Assembly (NCBI GenBank): GCA_963752505.1
Contig: CAVVYM010000009.1
Coordinates: 186,001 to 250,000, forward strand
Direction of reading: 5' to 3'
From: JACJWR01 sp963752505
GTDB lineage: Bacteria > Actinomycetota > Actinomycetes > S36-B12 > UBA10799
DNA length: 64,000 nt
A program made the position numbers and the translations under genes. Positions 50,360 through 60,399 of this stretch are shown here, one piece after another. The stretch's first letter is position 1, and each line of letters starts with the position of its first letter. The notes beneath the pieces are model-generated. The model was not told the DNA's origin. It saw nothing but the letters and a program-made list of their open reading frames with translations, and ran no database searches.

Positions 50360-52218
50360 GCATGAGCACTGAACTACCCCCCGAGGTCGTGACCGAATTC
50401 AAGGTCCGATACCTCGAATTGCCGCTCGGTGCTGGTCGGGCCGCCATGATCACGATGGACAACGGCCACGACCACACCCGGCCGAACACGTTCGGTCTGG
50501 GCTCGCTCGCCTCGCTGAACGCCGCGATCGACACCATCGCCGAGGAGCCGGGGCTTTCAGCGGTGTGCCTCACCGGCAAGCCCTTCATCTTTGCGGTGGG
50601 CGCAGACCTTTCCGGCGTGCCCTTTATCGCCGATCGCGAGATGGGCCTGGAAATTGCCAAGTCCGGCCACGATGCGTTCCGGCGACTGGCCGATCTCGAT
50701 GTGCCCACGTTCGCCTTCATCAATGGGGCAGCGATGGGCGGCGGTCTGGAAATCGCGTTGCACTGCGACTACCGGACGGTGTCGAGCAGTGCAGCCGCGA
50801 TCGCGCTGCCCGAGGTCTTCCTCGGCTTGGTCCCAGGTTGGGGCGGGACGTACTTGCTGCCCAACCTCATCGGTGCCAGCGGTGCGGTCAAGGTGATCGT
50901 GGAGAACGCGCTCAACCAGAACAAGATGCTCAAGCCTGCCCAGGTGGCTCAGATGGGCATCGCCGACGCGATGTTCGCCGGCGCCGACTACCTCGAGCAG
51001 TCGCTGCTGTGGGCTGCCGGTGTCCTCAACGGCGACGTCGCCGTGGAGCGTGCCGAGGTCGATCGCGGCGCTGGTTGGGACGACGCCGTCGCTGCTGGCC
51101 GGGCATTCGTGGCCGGCAAGGTCGGTGCGGCTGCGCCCGCGCCGATTCGGGCGCTGGATCTGATCGAGCTGGCGAAGACCGCGTCCCGCGACGAAGCCTT
51201 CACCGCCGAGGACGAGGCCCTGGCCGACCTGCTCATGACGGAGGAACTGCGCTCGGGTCTCTACTCGTTCGACCTCGTGCAGAAGCGCGCCAAGCGTCCC
51301 GTCGGCGTCCCGGACAAGTCACTTGCGCGACCGGTGACAAAGGTGGGCGTTGTCGGTGCGGGCCTGATGGCCTCCCAGATGGCTCTGCTCTTCGCCCAGC
51401 GTCTGCAGGTGCCGGTTGTGATGACCGACCTCGACCAGGCACGGGTGGACAAGGGCCTCGCCTACTGTCACGCCCAAATCGACGGCCTGCTGGCAAAGGG
51501 CCGGCTCACTGAAGGCAAGGCCAACCGGCTCAAGGGCCTCATCACCGGATCCATCGACAAGGCGGCCTTCGGCGACGCCGACTTCGTTATCGAGGCGGTA
51601 TTCGAGGACCTCAAGGTCAAGCAGCAGGTGTTCGCCGAAGTCGAGGCCGTGGTGAGCGATCAGTGCATCCTCGCCACGAATACGTCATCGCTCTCGGTGA
51701 CTGCAATGGCCGAGAACCTCGTCCACCCCGAGCGCGTCGTGGGATTCCACTTCTTCAACCCGGTGGCCGTAATGCCGTTGGTGGAGATCGTCCGGGCCGA
51801 CCAGACTGATGATGCCGCCGTGGCCACCGCCTTTGCGGTGGGCAAAGCACTCAAGAAGTCCTGCGTGCTGGTTTCGGACAAGCCGGCATTCGTGGTGAAC
51901 CGCCTGCTCACCCGTTTCATGGGTGAAGTGACCAAGTCGGTGGATGAGGGCACCGACTTCGCCACGGCCGACACCGCGCTGGCCCCACTCGGACTGCCGA
52001 TGACCCCGTTCGTGCTGCTCCAACTGGTCGGCCCGGCGGTGGCGTTCCACGTGTCCGAGACGATGAAGGAGGCCTACCCGGACCGCTTCTACGTTTCCGA
52101 CAACCTGGCCAAGGTCGTGGAAGCCGGCAAGGGAGCCATCTGGACCTGGGACGCCCAGGGCAACCAGTCAGTCGATCCTGAGGTAGCGGCGCTGTTCACC
52201 AAGGTGACGCACCGCTGA
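50356..52218 (+). CDS. fadB: Fatty-acid oxidation complex alpha subunit, main part (frame broken near the end)
   Basis: 620 residues before a premature TGA. The N-terminal enoyl-CoA hydratase half (about 1-300) contains FINGAAMGGGLEIALHCDYR and ALPEVFLGLVPGWGG; the 3-hydroxyacyl-CoA dehydrogenase half has the NAD motif VGVVGAGLMASQMA and VVGFHFFNPVAVMPLVEI. The normal C-terminal helices continue in another frame directly after this stop, so one base is missing near 52212-52217. The ATG at 50356 overlaps the fadA stop; ATG 50362 is an alternative. Confidence 0.93.
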   Translation: MSMSTELPPEVVTEFKVRYLELPLGAGRAAMITMDNGHDHTRPNTFGLGSLASLNAAIDTIAEEPGLSAVCLTGKPFIFAVGADLSGVPFIADREMGLEIAKSGHDAFRRLADLDVPTFAFINGAAMGGGLEIALHCDYRTVSSSAAAIALPEVFLGLVPGWGGTYLLPNLIGASGAVKVIVENALNQNKMLKPAQVAQMGIADAMFAGADYLEQSLLWAAGVLNGDVAVERAEVDRGAGWDDAVAAGRAFVAGKVGAAAPAPIRALDLIELAKTASRDEAFTAEDEALADLLMTEELRSGLYSFDLVQKRAKRPVGVPDKSLARPVTKVGVVGAGLMASQMALLFAQRLQVPVVMTDLDQARVDKGLAYCHAQIDGLLAKGRLTEGKANRLKGLITGSIDKAAFGDADFVIEAVFEDLKVKQQVFAEVEAVVSDQCILATNTSSLSVTAMAENLVHPERVVGFHFFNPVAVMPLVEIVRADQTDDAAVATAFAVGKALKKSCVLVSDKPAFVVNRLLTRFMGEVTKSVDEGTDFATADTALAPLGLPMTPFVLLQLVGPAVAFHVSETMKEAYPDRFYVSDNLAKVVEAGKGAIWTWDAQGNQSVDPEVAALFTKVTHR

Positions 52219-52451
52219 CCGCGGAAGGCGTCCGGGAACGGGCGCTGGAGGCTATGGCCGAGGAAATCGGACTCATGCTCGATGAAGGTGTGGTAGCACA
52301 GCCTGAGGACATCGACCTGTGCATGATCATGGGCGCCGGATGGCCCTTCCACCTCGGTGGCATCACGCCGTATCTCGACCGGATGGGCGTCGCGGAGAAG
52401 GTCAACGGGAAGCGCTTCCTCGCCGAAGGCGTGGCGAGCCTGCCAGCGTAG
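52215..52451 (+). pseudogene. fadB: C-terminal remainder of fadB in a shifted frame
   Basis: Starting LTAEGVRERALEAMAEEIG and continuing DEGVVAQPEDIDLCMIMGAGWPFHLGG, this is the conserved C-terminal end of the alpha subunit. It has no start of its own before an internal ATG at 52254 and continues the preceding gene after a one-base loss. With correction the alpha subunit would be about 698 residues, a normal size for the family. Confidence 0.85.
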
Positions 52452-52486
52452 GCACCGCGTACCAGGGCTGTGAACCGAGCCCCGCT

Positions 52487-52527
52487 GTGGCCTGATGAGG
52501 GACGATCAACGTCCCCCATCAGGCCAC
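52487..52527 (+). terminator. Transcription terminator hairpin after fadAB
   Basis: GTGGCCTGATG (52487-52497) pairs perfectly with CATCAGGCCAC (52517-52527), and GGACG/CGTCC inside extends the stem over a short loop. It lies 36 bp after the fadB end; only a weak T-rich tail follows. The remainder of the 292-bp gap to the next gene shows no coding sequence. Confidence 0.6.
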
Positions 52528-52743
52528 ACTTCGTTGCTCACGACGACGGAAAGCACGGCCAAGATCAAGGCCAAATCGCGAATTCAGGGCGCCATGGCCC
52601 TCCAGTCCTGACCGTCGTGGGCCGATACACAGGTGAGATGCCCGCGACTGGGTAAATTGCCGACGAGGTGGTGAAGCCCTAGCCAGGCGGGCAATCGGCG
52701 GCGAGAATGGCCGGGATGACCCTGAAGCAGGTGGTGATTGGCA

Positions 52744-55263
52744 ATGACTCGGGTGGCCGCGAGGAGTTCGGTCATTCTCATGCTCGCTGCGTTCCTGCTT
52801 GCCCTCGCCCCACTGAGTGCAAGCGGCGCAAGCGCTGTTTCGCCTGGGCTTGCGGCCAGGTCCACGGCCGACCTCGCGGTCTCAATCGGCGTTGACCCCG
52901 ACGACTACCAGGCGTTGACCCCCGCCCGCCTACTCGACACCCGCTCCAGCCAGGGCACCATCGACGGCAACGGCCCCACCGGCGCGGTCGGACCCGGCGA
53001 CACCATCACCGTGCCCATCACCGGCCGCGCCGGACTGCCCACCACCGGAGTCGACGCCGTCGTCGTCAACCTCACCGCCACCAACCCCACCACCGGCGGC
53101 TACGCCACCGCCTGGCCCACCGGCACCACCCGCCCCCTGGCCTCCAACCTCAACTTCACCGCCGGACAAACCCTGCCCAACCTCGCCATCGTCAAAATCG
53201 GCGACAACGGATCCATCAACCTCTACAACAACACCGGCACAACCGACTTCATCGCCGACATCGCCGGCTGGTTCCCCACCACCGACGACTACCAGGCGTT
53301 GACCCCCGCCCGCCTACTCGACACCCGCTCCAGCCAGGGCACCATCGACGGCAACGGCCCCACCGGCGCGGTCGGACCCGGCGACACCATCACCGTGCCC
53401 ATCACCGGCCGCGCCGGACTGCCCACCACCGGAGTCGACGCCGTCGTCGTCAACCTCACCGCCACCAACCCCACCACCGGCGGCTACGCCACCGCCTGGC
53501 CCACCGGCACCACCCGCCCCCTGGCCTCCAACCTCAACTTCACCGCCGGACAAACCCTGCCCAACCTCGCCATCGTCAAAATCGGCGACAACGGACTCCA
53601 TCAACCTCTACAACAACACCGGCACAACCGACTTCATCGCCGACATCGCCGGCTGGTTCCCCACCACCGACGACTACCAGGCGTTGACCCCCGCCCGCCT
53701 ACTCGACACCCGCTCCAGCCAGGGCACCATCGACGGCAACGGCCCCACCGGCGCGGTCGGACCCGGCGACACCATCACCGTGCCCATCACCGGCCGCGCC
53801 GGACTGCCCACCACCGGAGTCGACGCCGTCGTCGTCAACCTCACCGCCACCAACCCCACCACCGGCGGCTACGCCACCGCCTGGCCCACCGGCACCACCC
53901 GCCCCCTTGCCTCCAACCTCAACTTCACCGCCGGACAAACCCTGCCCAACCTCGCCATCGTCAAAATCGGCGACAACGGCTCCATCAACCTCTACAACAA
54001 CAACGGCACAACCGACTTCATCGCCGACATCGCCGGCTGGTTCCCCACCACCGACGCGGCGGCAGCACCACCCGAGCCCGTCCCGGCTCCCTCCACCCCC
54101 GCTCCGGCCCCGTCAACGCCCGAACCCACGCCGACACCGACGGTTCCCGCACCGGTCACGCCGACACCGGTGTCGCCCACCCCTGTCGCCCCTACCCCAC
54201 CCCCGCCAGCCGTGGAGCCCATCATCACCGCCGGTGACACACACTCCTGCATGGTTGATTCGCTGGGCCGGTTGAGTTGCTGGGGTGACAACACCTTCGG
54301 ACAACTCGGAATCGGAACCACCACCGCCCAACTGCGCCCCACCGTGGTCGGCGGAATATCCAATCCCAGTGCAGTTGCCGCGGGTTGGGCGCACACATGC
54401 GCGCTGCTTTCCGACGGCAAAGTGAAGTGCTGGGGCGAGAACAGTTCGGGGCAGCTCGGAGACGGCACCACCACCACGCGAACGGCGCCGGTGGCAGTCA
54501 CGGGTATCAGTAACGCAATTGAAATCACCGCCGGCGAGGACCACACCTGCGCGCTCCTCGCAAGTGGCGAGGTGGCGTGCTGGGGCGCCAACTGGATCGG
54601 CCAACTGGGCGATGGGTCAAAGTCGAATCGCACCAGTCCCGTCAAGGCAGCGGGCATCAGTTCCGCGACCGAACTCAAGGCTGGATGGGGGCACACCTGT
54701 GCCGTCCTCGCAGACGGCACGGTGCGGTGCTGGGGCGACAACTGGTCGGGCGCGATTGGGGACGGCACGACCACCGACCGCTCGGTTCCCACCATGGTGC
54801 GCAACCTCACCGGAGTCGTGGGATTGTCCACCGGCCACGATCACAACTGCGTCATCGTGAACGGGGGTCAGGTCAAGTGCTGGGGCGACAACATGTCGGG
54901 CCAACTCGGCGACGGCTCCACCGCAATCGGCCTGCACCGGTCAACGTTGCCGGTGTCACCGGGGCAGTGGAGCTCGCAGCCGGCTACGGTCACTCGTGCG
55001 CGGTTCGCAACGACGGCAGCGTGCTCTGCTGGGGCGACAACTGGTACGGCCAACTCGGCAATGCATCCAACGCAAACTCACCGACACCGGTGGCGGCACA
55101 GGGTGTGGCCGGTGCCGTCGCCATCACCGCCGGATACGGCCACACCTGCGCCGTCTCCCAAAATCGTGAAGTCTTCTGCTGGGGAGCCAACTACGGCGGC
55201 TCCCTCGGAGATGGCACGGTAGCGGACCGCTCGAGCCCTGTCCGGCTCACAGGCGTCTCCTAG
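52744..55263 (+). pseudogene. Secreted repeat protein with seven-blade RCC1 propeller, two frameshifts
   Basis: A signal peptide (about 1-33) is followed by three nearly identical 128-residue domains of the kind common on actinobacterial surfaces (LTPARLLDTR...GYATAW...ASNLNF...IADIAGWF), a Pro/Thr-rich linker, and an RCC1-like domain with seven CWG repeats, each with a second Cys. One extra base near 53594-53596 breaks repeat 2, and one missing base near 54925 breaks the propeller between blades 5 and 6. Correcting both gives one protein of about 840 residues. No sortase motif or C-terminal helix is seen, so it is probably released or held by interactions. The stop shares CTAG with the convergent helicase stop. 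Confidence 0.8.
52903..54055 (+). repeat. Three tandem 384-bp coding repeats
   Basis: Copies begin at 52903, 53287 and 53672. The periods are 384 and 385 bp, the extra base being the frameshift in copy 2. The copies are almost identical at the nucleotide level, including synonymous positions; one visible difference is CTGGCC versus CTTGCC near 53908. This implies very recent duplication or gene conversion, and makes the region prone to assembly error. Confidence 0.9.
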
Positions 55264-56552
55264 AACGAATCCACGCCGACAACCCTGATGACGGCTTCGC
55301 CGCGTTCGTCGCTGGCCGCCAAGTCGACCTCGGCACTGATTCCCCAGTCGTGGTCCTCGGCGGGATCGTCGAACGTCTGCCGGACGCGCCAGCGACCGTC
55401 GGTGGATTCGATTGCCAACAGGTGAGGCCCGCGCGCTGCCGGCCCCAACCCCACCTGGTCGTACTCCGCGAAGTACCCGGCCATGGCCGACTCCCAGCGT
55501 TCAGCGTCCCAACCAGACGCGGCATCTAGTTCCCCTAGGTCGGACCATTTGCGCAGGGCCGCAAGTTCCACCCGACGGAACATGGCATTGCGCACCAGCA
55601 CGCGAAAGGCCCGGGCGTTGGCAGTGATCGGCGGCGGCCCGTCACTCTCACCCGGCCGGACGAGCACCGGTGTGGGACCCGCGGGGTGGACGAGCTGCTC
55701 CCACTCGTCCAGCAGACTCGAGTCGACTTGTCTGACGAGTTCACCCAGCCAGGCGATGATGTCGTCGAGTTCCTCGTCCCGCGACTCCTCGGGCACGGTG
55801 CTGCGCAGTGCCTTGTAGGCGTCTGCCAGGTAGCGCAGGACGATTCCCTCGGCGGCCGAAATCTTGTTGTAGCTGATGTACTCGGTGAAGGTCATCGCCA
55901 ACTCGTAGATCTCGCGAGCCACCGACTTCGGCCTGAGCGGCGAACCCAACACCCAGGGATGGCTCTCAGCATAGATGTCGTAGGCCGTCTCGAGGACATC
56001 CTCGAGGGGCTTGGGCCACGTGATGTCCTCGAGCAGCTCCATGCGCTCTTCGTACTCGATGCCGTCGGCCTTCATCTGCGCGACGGCCTCTCCCCGCGCC
56101 CGGTTTCGTTGGGCAAAGACGACAGGCCGCGGGTCCTCCAAGGTCGCCTCGATGACCGAGAGCACATCGAGGGCATAGGTTTCGGACTCCACATCGAGCA
56201 ACTCGACCGCTGCCAGGGCGAAGGTCGACAATGGCTGGTTCAACGCGAAGTCAACCTGGAGGTCGTCGACCAGGCGCCACGACAGTTCCGTGGTTCCACC
56301 CTCGCCGCCGGGGACAGTCGTCACCTCGATGACTCCCGCAGTGACCAACGACTCCTGGATCGCCACGGCCCGTTCGCGCCAGCGATCCTGCGACTCCTCG
56401 TCCTCGTCGTTGTTCGTGAGCAGGTACTCGAGGGCAGCGGCCGGGTGTTCACGCCGGGCGAGGTTGATGAGCATCGCATGGGTCACGCGGAACTTGGATT
56501 CCAGCGACTCCGGCTGGGCGGCGACGCAACCGTTCGTGCGTCGCCTTGCCAT
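55260..56552 (-). pseudogene. DUF3516 C-terminal part of DEAD/DEAH-box helicase, shifted frame
   Basis: 430-codon frame whose natural content begins near VAAQPESLESKFRVTHAMLINL (about 56528) and runs to the stop at 55260. It matches the DUF3516 region that follows the helicase core in actinobacterial family members. The ATG at 56552 is an artefact of the shifted frame. It continues the gene at 56449-57816 after one extra base near 56521-56528. Confidence 0.82.
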
Positions 56553-57816
56553 AGGACGGGATGCCCTCTGGTGGCTTCTTGCGAACTACTCGCCGCCGCT
56601 TCTTCGGGTCGTCGCCAGCCTTCGCGAGGAGGCGTTCGTTTTCAATCTCATGCTCGGGCGCCTGCACCACAACCAGGCCCTCGGAATCGAAGCCGGCCCG
56701 GCCGGCTCGCCCGGCAATCTGGTGGAACTCCCGAGCTCGCAGCAACCGCATGCGCCGTCCGTCGAACTTGACCAGTGAAGTGATCAACACCGTGCGAATC
56801 GGCACGTTGATGCCGACCCCGAGTGTGTCCGTACCGCACACCACCTTGAGCAACCCGGCCTTGGTCAGTTGCTCCACCAACCGCCGGTAGCGCGGCAGCA
56901 TGCCTGCGTGGTGCACACCGATGCCATGGCGGACGAGTCGGGTGAGAGTTCGCCCAAAGCCGGCGGTGAAGCGAAAGCCGCCGATGGCCGCCGCGATTTC
57001 CTGCTTCTCCTCGCGGGTGCATACGTTGATGCTCATCATCGCTTGCGCCCGCTCAAGGGCGGCGGCCTGCGTGCTGTGCACGATATAGATCGGAGCCTGC
57101 TGATCGTTCAGGAGCACTTCGATCGTCTCGTGAATTGGTCGAATCGAGTACTCGAAAGTCAGCGGCACGGGGCGCTCACCGCCGGCCACCAGCACTGTGG
57201 ACCGCCCGGTGCGTTCTTCGATGTCGGTGCTCAGCCGTTCAACGTCGCCCAGCGTGGCTGACATGAGCAGAAACTGGGCATCAACCAATTCGATGAGCGG
57301 GATCTGCCACGCCCACCCGCGGTCGCGGTCCGCGTAGTAGTGGAACTCGTCCATGCAGACGAGGTCGACGTCAGCGCCCGCACCTTCACGCAGGGCGGTG
57401 TTGGCCAGGATTTCGGCTGTGGCGCAGATGATAGGAGCGTCCGAATTGACTGACGCGTCACCGGTGATCATGCCGACATTCTCGGGACCAAACAGATCGC
57501 AGAGGTCGAAGAACTTCTCCGACACCAGAGCTTTGACCGGGGCGGTGTAGTAGCTCCGCCGACCAGTCGCGACAGCCTGCAGAATCGCACCGACAGCGAC
57601 CAGACTCTTGCCTGAACCGGTGGGGGTCGCGAGGATCACGTGCGAGCCCGCGGCCAACTCGATGAGCGCGTCCTCCTGCGCAGGGTAGAGCGCCAGGCCG
57701 GTGCTCAATGCCCAGTCGCTGTAGGCCTCCAGGACGTCTTCCGGAGACGGCTCGCCCTCGATTGACCACTCTCCGAGGAGGTTGCCTAGCGGGGCAGTAT
57801 CAACAGCAGGGGTCAC
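56449..57816 (-). CDS. DEAD/DEAH-box RNA helicase, N-terminal part (frame broken at C-terminal side)
   Basis: The helicase core is complete: LATPTGSGKSLVAVG (motif I), MDEFHYYAD (motif II), MSATLGD (motif III), VCGTDTLGVGINVP and QIAGRAGRAGFD (motif VI). It resembles the Ski2-like actinobacterial helicases that carry DUF3516. After PPEGIPSYGKATHERL the frame is wrong; the true continuation is the DUF3516 part at 55260. The corrected protein would be about 850 residues. GTG start at 57816. Confidence 0.9.
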   Translation of the reverse strand: MTPAVDTAPLGNLLGEWSIEGEPSPEDVLEAYSDWALSTGLALYPAQEDALIELAAGSHVILATPTGSGKSLVAVGAILQAVATGRRSYYTAPVKALVSEKFFDLCDLFGPENVGMITGDASVNSDAPIICATAEILANTALREGAGADVDLVCMDEFHYYADRDRGWAWQIPLIELVDAQFLLMSATLGDVERLSTDIEERTGRSTVLVAGGERPVPLTFEYSIRPIHETIEVLLNDQQAPIYIVHSTQAAALERAQAMMSINVCTREEKQEIAAAIGGFRFTAGFGRTLTRLVRHGIGVHHAGMLPRYRRLVEQLTKAGLLKVVCGTDTLGVGINVPIRTVLITSLVKFDGRRMRLLRAREFHQIAGRAGRAGFDSEGLVVVQAPEHEIENERLLAKAGDDPKKRRRVVRKKPPEGIPSYGKATHERLRRRPAGVAGIQVPRDPCDAHQPRPA

Positions 57817-57881
57817 AGCCCCAGCATGTCACGGAGCCCCGACATGCAGCACGGCCCGCTAGCGGTGATGGCGCGGTCGCG

Positions 57882-59792
57882 TCACCCTGAGATGGAGTGG
57901 ACGGCTTCGGCGATTCCCTCGGCCGTGAGTCCAAAGGAGGCCAGCATCGCCGGCCGCTTGCCGGTGAGCAAGAACTCCTGCGGGATCCCCAGGTTGAGGG
58001 TGCGCGCAGCAACACCGGATTCGGCCAGCACGTGCGAAACCACCGCGCCCACCCCGGATCTGCGGCCACCGTCCTCGACGGTCACCACCAGACCGAAGCC
58101 GCCCATCTCATCGCTTCCCCGCACCAAGTCCACGATGCCGTCAGGCACCGGAAGCACCCAGCCCGGATCCACTACCCACGCATCGAGGCCCTCCGCCGCA
58201 AGCTTCTCCGCCGCGCCGATGCACTCGCCCACCAGTGCGCCGATGCTGACGATCAGCACCCGCCGTTCGCCATCGCCAGCGTCACCTCGAGTCGCTTCGC
58301 TGCGGTAGAGCACGTCGAGGCCACCCACCGAATCGAGGGCCTCGACCGGCTCGGGCAGGGAACCCTTCGGATACCGCACGACTGTCGGTCCGTCGTCAAT
58401 GGCAACTGCCTGGCGCAACTGCTCGCGCAGCCGAACGCCGTCTCGTGGCGCAGCCACCCGCACCCCGGGCACCATCGCCAGCATCGACAGATCCCACATG
58501 CCGTTGTGGCTTGCGCCATCCTCGCCGGTGACACCAGATCGGTCCAGCGCGAAGGTGACGGCCTGGCCGTGCAGTGCGCAGTCCATGAGCACCTGGTCGA
58601 AGGCCCGGTTGAGGAAGGTGGCGTAGAGGGCCACCACCGGGTGAAGCCCGCCGTAGGCCATGCCCGCAGCTGACGTAGCCGCGTGCTGTTCGGCGATTCC
58701 GACGTCGAAGAAGCGGTCCGGGAACTCAGCGGCGAACTCGACCAACCCCGTTGGCCCGGGCATGGCCGCGGTGATGGCCACGACGTCGGATCGTTTCCGC
58801 GCGATCTCGATCAACTCAGCGGCGAACACTCCGGTCCAGGTCGCCCCCGCCTTGGCGAGCGGCACCCCGGTATCGGGGTTGATCTGGCCCACACCGTGGA
58901 AACGGTCGGCGTCGTCGGCCTCCGCAGGCGCATAGCCGCGGCCCTTCTCAGTGATTGCGTGCACGATGACGGGTCCGTTGAAGGCACGGGCACGCGTGAG
59001 TGCTGACTCGACGTCGGCCACGTCGTGGCCGTCGACCGGTCCGATGTACTTCAGTCCGAGATCCTCGAACATCCCCTGTGGAGCGACAACGTCCTTGATG
59101 CCCTTCTTCACTCCATGCAGGGTTCCGTAGGCGGGGCGTCCAACGACGGGGGTGCTCGACAGCACCCGGCGCCCCCAGTCGAGCACGCGCTCGTAGTTCT
59201 CGGTGGTACGCAAAGTGGCCAGATGATCGGCAAGACCGCCGATCGTGGGTGAATAGGACCGCTCGTTGTCGTTGACCACGATAATCACCTGGCGATCAGC
59301 GCCGGCGATGTTGTTCAGAGCCTCCCAGGCCATGCCACCGGTCAGTGCCCCGTCGCCGATCACGGCGACCACCCTGCGACGGCCCAACTCCCCCGTTGCC
59401 TCCCACGCTTTCGCGAGGCCGTCGGCCCAGGACAGAGCGGTCGAGGCGTGTGAATTCTCGATGATGTCGTGCGGGCTCTCCGAACGGCTGGGGTATCCCG
59501 ATAGTCCGCCCGGCTGGCGCAGAGTATCGAACCCACTCGCCCGGCCGGTGACGATCTTGTGGACGTAGGACTGGTGGCCCGTATCCCACAGCAAGGCGTC
59601 GGTGGGCGAATCGAACACCCGGTGCAGCGCCAAGGTGAGTTCCACGACACCCAGATTGGGCCCGAGGTGCCCACCGGTGCGCGACACGCGTTGCACCAGG
59701 AAGGTGCGGATCTCCGCAGCCAACTCGTCCAGTTCCGGGTAGGTCAAGGGCGTGAGATCACCCGGTCCCGACAAATCCTCGACTCGAGTCAC
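57882..59792 (-). CDS. dxs: 1-deoxy-D-xylulose-5-phosphate synthase
   Basis: 636 residues. The first enzyme of the MEP isoprenoid pathway, condensing pyruvate and glyceraldehyde-3-phosphate with thiamine diphosphate. Signatures: TGGHLGPNLGVVELT, WDTGHQSYVHKIVTGR, AVIGDGALTGGMAWEALNN (ThDP motif), DVGIAEQHAATSAAGMA and DRSGVTGEDGASHNG. The GTG at 59792 with GAGGA close upstream is preferred to 59822. It lies downstream of acnA and the small conserved gene, after a 235-bp gap in which I see no gene. Confidence 0.95.
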   Translation of the reverse strand: MTRVEDLSGPGDLTPLTYPELDELAAEIRTFLVQRVSRTGGHLGPNLGVVELTLALHRVFDSPTDALLWDTGHQSYVHKIVTGRASGFDTLRQPGGLSGYPSRSESPHDIIENSHASTALSWADGLAKAWEATGELGRRRVVAVIGDGALTGGMAWEALNNIAGADRQVIIVVNDNERSYSPTIGGLADHLATLRTTENYERVLDWGRRVLSSTPVVGRPAYGTLHGVKKGIKDVVAPQGMFEDLGLKYIGPVDGHDVADVESALTRARAFNGPVIVHAITEKGRGYAPAEADDADRFHGVGQINPDTGVPLAKAGATWTGVFAAELIEIARKRSDVVAITAAMPGPTGLVEFAAEFPDRFFDVGIAEQHAATSAAGMAYGGLHPVVALYATFLNRAFDQVLMDCALHGQAVTFALDRSGVTGEDGASHNGMWDLSMLAMVPGVRVAAPRDGVRLREQLRQAVAIDDGPTVVRYPKGSLPEPVEALDSVGGLDVLYRSEATRGDAGDGERRVLIVSIGALVGECIGAAEKLAAEGLDAWVVDPGWVLPVPDGIVDLVRGSDEMGGFGLVVTVEDGGRRSGVGAVVSHVLAESGVAARTLNLGIPQEFLLTGKRPAMLASFGLTAEGIAEAVHSISG

Positions 59793-60027
59793 AGTTCCTC
59801 TTTCGCGTCGCCGTCCCGGCACGGTTGCGGTGTCGGCCCCATTCCGAGGAGTTTACGCCGCTCCAGCAACCAGAGCACCTCACTGGCCCGGTTCGCGTGG
59901 CCGATGCGGATCGCACCCGGCCAAGGTCGGGGGTTGATGCCCGGTTTCACTGCGGCTCACAGTCGGCCAATGGGGCCGATGTGAGCCGAAAAGCCCGACC
60001 CATACCCGCAGTCGCCGACGCACCTCC

Positions 60028-60399
60028 TCACAGCCGCTCCACCCACCGGCGACCGCCAAGCGCCTCAGATACCAGTCTGATCTCGCGCACCAGCCGAGCG
60101 AGTCGAACCCCTTCGAATTCGAGCGCCCGCAGCACCTCATCGACCGCGGTGGGGTCGAGGTCGCCGCTCAACTCTCGCCGGCAACTCGCATAGGCCTCGC
60201 GTGACGACTGGAGCGCGCCGGCGGCGTAGTGCTCCACGGCGAAGGCCAAGGCACTGGGGTGGTGGCGAAACACCGGATGAAGCCGGAACTCAGGCGGCGC
60301 GTTGTCGAGCAACCACAACACAGCCCGCTCCGTGAACTGACCCGAATCCGGTGGCGGCACCCCGTTGGGCCAGCCAGGTGGCGCCGCGGGCCGGCTCAC
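60028..60399 (-). CDS. Small conserved actinobacterial protein coupled to acnA
   Basis: 123 residues, mostly helical and soluble. The segments LWLLDNAPPEFRLHPVFRHHPSAL (about 29-52) and REAYASCRRELSG recall conserved hypothetical proteins found near aconitase or dxs in other actinobacteria; no function is known to me. Its GTG start overlaps the acnA stop (GTGA), so it is translated with aconitase. Confidence 0.75.
   Translation of the reverse strand: MSRPAAPPGWPNGVPPPDSGQFTERAVLWLLDNAPPEFRLHPVFRHHPSALAFAVEHYAAGALQSSREAYASCRRELSGDLDPTAVDEVLRALEFEGVRLARLVREIRLVSEALGGRRWVERL

Noticed and set aside
52903..54055. CRISPR array or mobile element
   Set aside because: The repeat unit is 384 bp, contiguous and protein coding; there are no spacers, transposase or terminal inverted repeats.
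59793..60027. Gene or RNA between dxs and the small conserved gene
   Set aside because: No ORF with plausible composition and no tRNA-like fold was visible; only shadow frames cross it.
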